This document shows, piece by piece, positions 5,355 to 7,666 of a DNA stretch of 7,666 nt (positions are counted from its first letter, which is position 1; the number at the start of each line of letters is the position of its first letter). Position numbers and translations under genes: made by a program. The stretch is from the NCBI GenBank assembly GCA_021850085.1, contig JAJZRZ010000078.1, positions 1 through 7,666 on the forward strand, written 5' to 3'. The DNA comes from Actinomycetes bacterium (GTDB taxonomy: Bacteria > Actinomycetota > Coriobacteriia > Anaerosomatales > Anaerosomataceae). The notes beneath the pieces are model-generated. The model was not told where the DNA came from. It did no database searches and saw only the letters and a program-made list of their open reading frames with translations.

Positions 5355-6565
5355 GGGTGAGGGATCTCATCAGCGAGACCGTCGTCTCGCTGACGGCGAA
5401 CAAGGGACGCTCGGCTCTGACCATTCTCGGGATCGTGGTGGGCATAGCTGCTGTGATCGTCATGGTCGCACTCGGCCAGGGCACGCAGACATCGATCACC
5501 TCGACCATCGAATCGATAGGCTCCAACCTGGTGATGGTCACTCCGGGCGCCCCGTCGCGGGGCATGATGTCCGCTGGAGCCATCGATGACGGGGAGCTGA
5601 CCCTCGGTGATGCGAGAGCCATCGCCGCACTCGGCGGCGTGGTTGCCGTGGCGCCTCAGGCGAGTTCGTCCGCGGTCGTTTCCGGCCTCAATGACGCCAC
5701 GATGGCCTCGATCACGGGCACGAGCGAGGCATACCCTAAGATCAGAAACGTCAAGGTAGGCCAGGGCTTGTGGTTCACCCGATCGCATGACTCAGCTGCG
5801 TCGAAGGTGGCTGTACTTGGCGCGGATACGAGCGATACGCTGTTCGGCGCCGGATCGAACCCCGTTGGACAGCGCATAAGGATAGACGGCGTGTCCTTCA
5901 CCGTGGTGGGCGTGACCGATGCCGCCGCATCCGGTGGCATGAACGGCGCGGATGCAGGCGTGTACGTGCCACTGTCGACGCTGCAGCGCTACCTTTCCGG
6001 ACAAGACACGCTGAGCCTGATACACGTCGAAGCCCAGTCGCAAGAGGTGATGGACAAGGTGAGCGCTTCGATCGATCAGGCTCTGCTGGCCCGTCACTCC
6101 ATCGCGGACTCAGCCGACGCCGATTTCTCGATCGTGACCCAGAAGGACCTGCTCTCCACCGTCTCCACGGTCACGACCTTGATGACGGTATTCCTCGGCG
6201 CCGTCGCAGGAATCTCGCTGCTCGTCGGCGGCATCGGGATCATGAACATGATGCTCACCACCGTGACTGAGCGCATACAGGAGATCGGCCTGCGCAGAGC
6301 CGTGGGCGCGAAGCGGCGGGATATCAGCTCGCAGTTCCTCTCCGAGGCGGTCGCCCTGACCGTGCTGGGAGGCATCATCGGACTCGCGCTCGGCTGGGGT
6401 GTCTCAGCAGCCGTGACCGCGTTCTCCACGCTCACCGCCGAGGTCAGCTGGGAGACCGCCCTGCTTGCCGTGGCCGTCTCCACGGGCATCGGAATCGTGT
6501 TCGGCTACTATCCGGCGCGCAGCGCTGCAAGGCTCGATGCGATCGAGGCCCTGCGCTACCAGTAG
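5351..6565 (+). CDS. MacB/FtsX-like ABC exporter permease
   Basis: This 404-residue permease has the MacB fold: one N-terminal helix (about 21-43), a large extracytoplasmic domain (44-276) and three C-terminal helices (about 277-300, 329-353, 366-388). Residues 1-46 carry the MacB_PCD opening, with NKGRSALTILGIVVGIAA (17-34). The FtsX domain includes GGIGIMNMMLTTVTERIQEI (293-312) and GLRRAVGAKRRDI (313-325), the cytoplasmic coupling region that touches the ATPase. The C-terminal YYPARSAARLDAIEALRYQ (386-404) is the family hallmark. Such pumps act by mechanotransmission, moving peptides, lipids or drugs from the outer leaflet. The substrate cannot be read from sequence. ATG overlaps the ATPase stop by four bases. 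Full length; last gene of the operon. Confidence 0.95.
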   Translation: MRVRDLISETVVSLTANKGRSALTILGIVVGIAAVIVMVALGQGTQTSITSTIESIGSNLVMVTPGAPSRGMMSAGAIDDGELTLGDARAIAALGGVVAVAPQASSSAVVSGLNDATMASITGTSEAYPKIRNVKVGQGLWFTRSHDSAASKVAVLGADTSDTLFGAGSNPVGQRIRIDGVSFTVVGVTDAAASGGMNGADAGVYVPLSTLQRYLSGQDTLSLIHVEAQSQEVMDKVSASIDQALLARHSIADSADADFSIVTQKDLLSTVSTVTTLMTVFLGAVAGISLLVGGIGIMNMMLTTVTERIQEIGLRRAVGAKRRDISSQFLSEAVALTVLGGIIGLALGWGVSAAVTAFSTLTAEVSWETALLAVAVSTGIGIVFGYYPARSAARLDAIEALRYQ

Positions 6566-6574
6566 GGGCTTGAG

Positions 6575-6597
6575 GGAGTGGCGGACGTGCCTACTCC
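6575..6597. other. Hairpin between convergent genes
   Basis: GGAGTGGC (6575-6582) pairs with GCC and ACTCC (6589-6591, 6593-6597) around a 6-nt loop with one bulged T. It sits where the exporter operon and the leftward DUF2177 gene meet and could act in both directions. No T-run follows on either strand, so termination is doubtful. Confidence 0.25.
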
Positions 6598-7007
6598 ACC
6601 AGCCTCAGCCACACCCCGATATGGTAGCCGGCGAACGTGACGGCCGAGGTGAGCAGAGTGCCCCAGACGATGTCTATCAGCGTTATGCCGATCGGCCAGT
6701 CTCTGATGGTGGCCAGGTTCGTCAGGTCATACGTGGCGTAGGCGAGGAAGCCGAAGAGCGCTCCGCGCCAAAGCGCCTCAGCCAGGGAGCCGGCGTTGAG
6801 CCCCGGCATGACAGCGAGCGCGATCACGCCCACCACGTACAGCGCGTAGAAGAGTACCGCCGCCCACAGCTTGGGGTTCTCAGCGAGCACGCCGGATAGC
6901 GCCGGCCTGTACAGCCGGGGTGTTGCGAGGGTGAGCCAGACGAAGTCGAGCGCGAGGAATGTCACGAGCGTTGCGGCGTAGAGTGCGGCCAGCTTCGGCA
7001 GTGCCAT
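6591..7007 (-). CDS. DUF2177 family membrane protein
   Basis: The 138-residue product fits DUF2177, a family of small integral membrane proteins of unknown function. Four hydrophobic segments are visible at about 7-28, 47-67, 81-98 and 107-130. Family-typical blocks are LDFVWLTLATPRLYRP (20-35), GFLAYATYDLTNLATIRDWP (86-105) and DIVWGTLLTSAV (112-123). Two ATGs are adjacent (7010 and 7007). AGAGG lies 4 nt before the first and 7 nt before the second, so I chose 7007; a far-upstream in-frame start at 7094 lacks a ribosome site and is rejected. It is convergent with the exporter operon, with only 25 bp between the stops, and probably independent of it. Confidence 0.88.
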   Translation of the reverse strand: MALPKLAALYAATLVTFLALDFVWLTLATPRLYRPALSGVLAENPKLWAAVLFYALYVVGVIALAVMPGLNAGSLAEALWRGALFGFLAYATYDLTNLATIRDWPIGITLIDIVWGTLLTSAVTFAGYHIGVWLRLVE

Positions 7008-7040
7008 CATGCCCCCTCTCAAGACGTTGCATCGCCTGCT

Positions 7041-7069
7041 ATTGTAAAGCCAGCCGCAAGCCGAAGTCT
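7041..7069 (-). promoter_or_regulatory. Likely promoter of the DUF2177 gene
   Basis: On the minus strand TACAAT (7046-7041) is a five-of-six -10 hexamer, about 32 bp upstream of the ATG. The hexamer 17 bp further up, AGACTT (7069-7064), is a poor -35. A start near 7034 would leave a leader of about 25 nt holding the ribosome site. Confidence 0.4.
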
Positions 7070-7080
7070 GGCGGCACGCA

Positions 7081-7176
7081 ATGGCCGTCCGCATCGTGAC
7101 CGACTCCGCCAGGCGTCTGCGCTTTTGTGCCGCTGCCGCTGAAGAGCTGACGTCACATCTCCCGCCTCACCGCTCC
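7081..7176 (+). pseudogene. Possible DegV-family N-terminal relic
   Basis: ATG at 7081 encodes MAVRIVTDSA, the classic first strand of DegV fatty-acid-binding proteins. AAAAEEL follows in frame at about the spacing expected of the first helix, but between them RRLRFC replaces the usual DLP, and nothing DegV-like follows. An intrinsic terminator begins at 7177, so only a 5' scrap and perhaps the original terminator remain. The open frame runs on through the terminator to 7302, which argues against a real short gene. The match is short and could be chance. Confidence 0.33.
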
Positions 7177-7202
7177 CGCCCTATCCTACGGAGGGCGTTT
7201 TT
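7177..7202 (+). terminator. Intrinsic terminator, rightward
   Basis: CGCCCT (7177-7182) pairs with AGGGCG (7192-7197) around a 9-nt loop, followed at once by TTTTT (7198-7202). The orientation suits a plus-strand transcript from the left, yet no intact plus-strand gene ends here; the nearest is the presumed DegV scrap. Confidence 0.6.
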
Positions 7203-7301
7203 CCGAAAGCTGGTTCCGGCAGACTTGCGAACACGGAGGCTGCATGCCATGGAGCGGTTGTGCGGGCGAGTACGAACGCATGCGCGGGTGAACCTGACGT
7301 G

Positions 7302-7666
7302 ATGCCACCTTCCTCGGACGCTCACCACACCGCAGCCGAGGTCGTGGCAGCAGCCGTGGCTCAAGGGTCCGGCGCATTGGACGAGGCAGCGATCACCAAG
7401 GTGCTGCCGCCCGTGTCGCGCTGAACCTCCGCGGGGAGGAGGCCGTCCGCTTGGCCGCCCGCTCTCTTCTGACGCACACCGAAGGAGAGGACGTCCGGCT
7501 GCTCGTCGAGCGGATGGTCCAAGGCACACGTGAGCTCATGATCGGGATGAAACGCGACCCGAGCTTCGGGCCCGTCATCGTCTTCGGCGTGGGCGGTATC
7601 TTCGCCGAGGCGCACAAGGACATCACCCTCGGCGTGACGCCGCTGCGGGACGAGGACATCGAGCGG
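7302..7666 (+). pseudogene. ADP-forming acyl-CoA synthetase (ATP-grasp) with internal deletion, runs off the edge
   Basis: Two frames carry parts of one NDP-forming acyl-CoA synthetase beta-type (ATP-grasp_5) subunit, an enzyme that interconverts acyl-CoA plus ADP with acid plus ATP. From ATG 7302, residues such as AAEVVAAAVAQGSGALDEAA, then ITKVL, match the family N-terminus, and the frame stops at 7422-7424. From about 7403 another frame reads VALNLRGEEAVRLAARSLL, then LVERMVQGTRELMIGMKRDP, FGPVIVFGVGGIFAEAHKD and ITLGVTPLRDEDIER to the window end. Intact relatives have roughly 50 residues between these parts, including the GYPVVLK and HKSDVGGV segments that help bind nucleotide. Both are absent, so the product would be inactive. 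The C-terminal rest lies outside the window. The ribosome site at 7302 is weak. An assembly error is the alternative. Confidence 0.7.

Noticed and set aside
1..7666. CRISPR arrays, rRNA genes, insertion sequences, riboswitches
   Set aside because: No regularly spaced repeats, transposase frames, terminal inverted repeats of IS type, or rRNA/riboswitch core sequences were recognised.

Overview
High-GC bacterial DNA. The mix of genes fits an actinomycete-like (Actinomycetota) genome, possibly an anaerobic lineage: a PadR repressor with a His-rich N-terminus, a Gram-positive-style adaptor/ATPase/permease exporter, a tRNA-Ser with encoded CCA, and an ADP-forming acyl-CoA synthetase relic. The taxonomic call is inference; no marker gene is present.

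Layout. Bases 1-923 (minus) hold the N-terminal 307 residues of an O-antigen ligase/polymerase-type membrane protein that runs off the left edge; its open frame has no stop in the window. Bases 924-1088 hold nothing I recognise. A self-contained tRNA-Ser(CGA) unit follows, with promoter, gene and intrinsic terminator (1089-1294). Downstream of it, on the plus strand, lie a DUF488 gene (1464-1907) and the decayed remains of a second gene 3 bp further on (1911 to about 2366).

The centre is a divergent regulatory module. Leftward: a PadR-family repressor and a 64-residue single-span membrane protein starting MKCCHG. Rightward: a three-gene exporter of MacAB/YknXYZ type, with a membrane-anchored adaptor, an ABC ATPase and a MacB/FtsX-like permease, joined by overlapping stop/start codons. 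Between them is an almost mirror-symmetric control region. Each strand carries a TTGGCA -35, an 18-bp spacer and a GATAGT -10 that lies inside a perfect 21-bp inverted repeat containing CGATATATCG. The natural reading is that PadR binds these boxes, represses itself and the exporter, and is released by a compound the pump handles. A 16-codon leader ORF with a good ribosome site overlaps the adaptor's GTG start, which has no clear ribosome site of its own.

The right part holds a convergent DUF2177 membrane protein (6591-7007, minus) with its own likely promoter. Then come two damaged genes on the plus strand: a DegV-like N-terminal scrap closed by an intrinsic terminator (7081-7202), and an ADP-forming acyl-CoA synthetase (ATP-grasp) gene whose centre is missing and whose frame changes (7302 to the right edge). 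With the relic at 1911 this makes three candidate internally deleted genes in 7.7 kb, so both real decay and assembly error should be considered.
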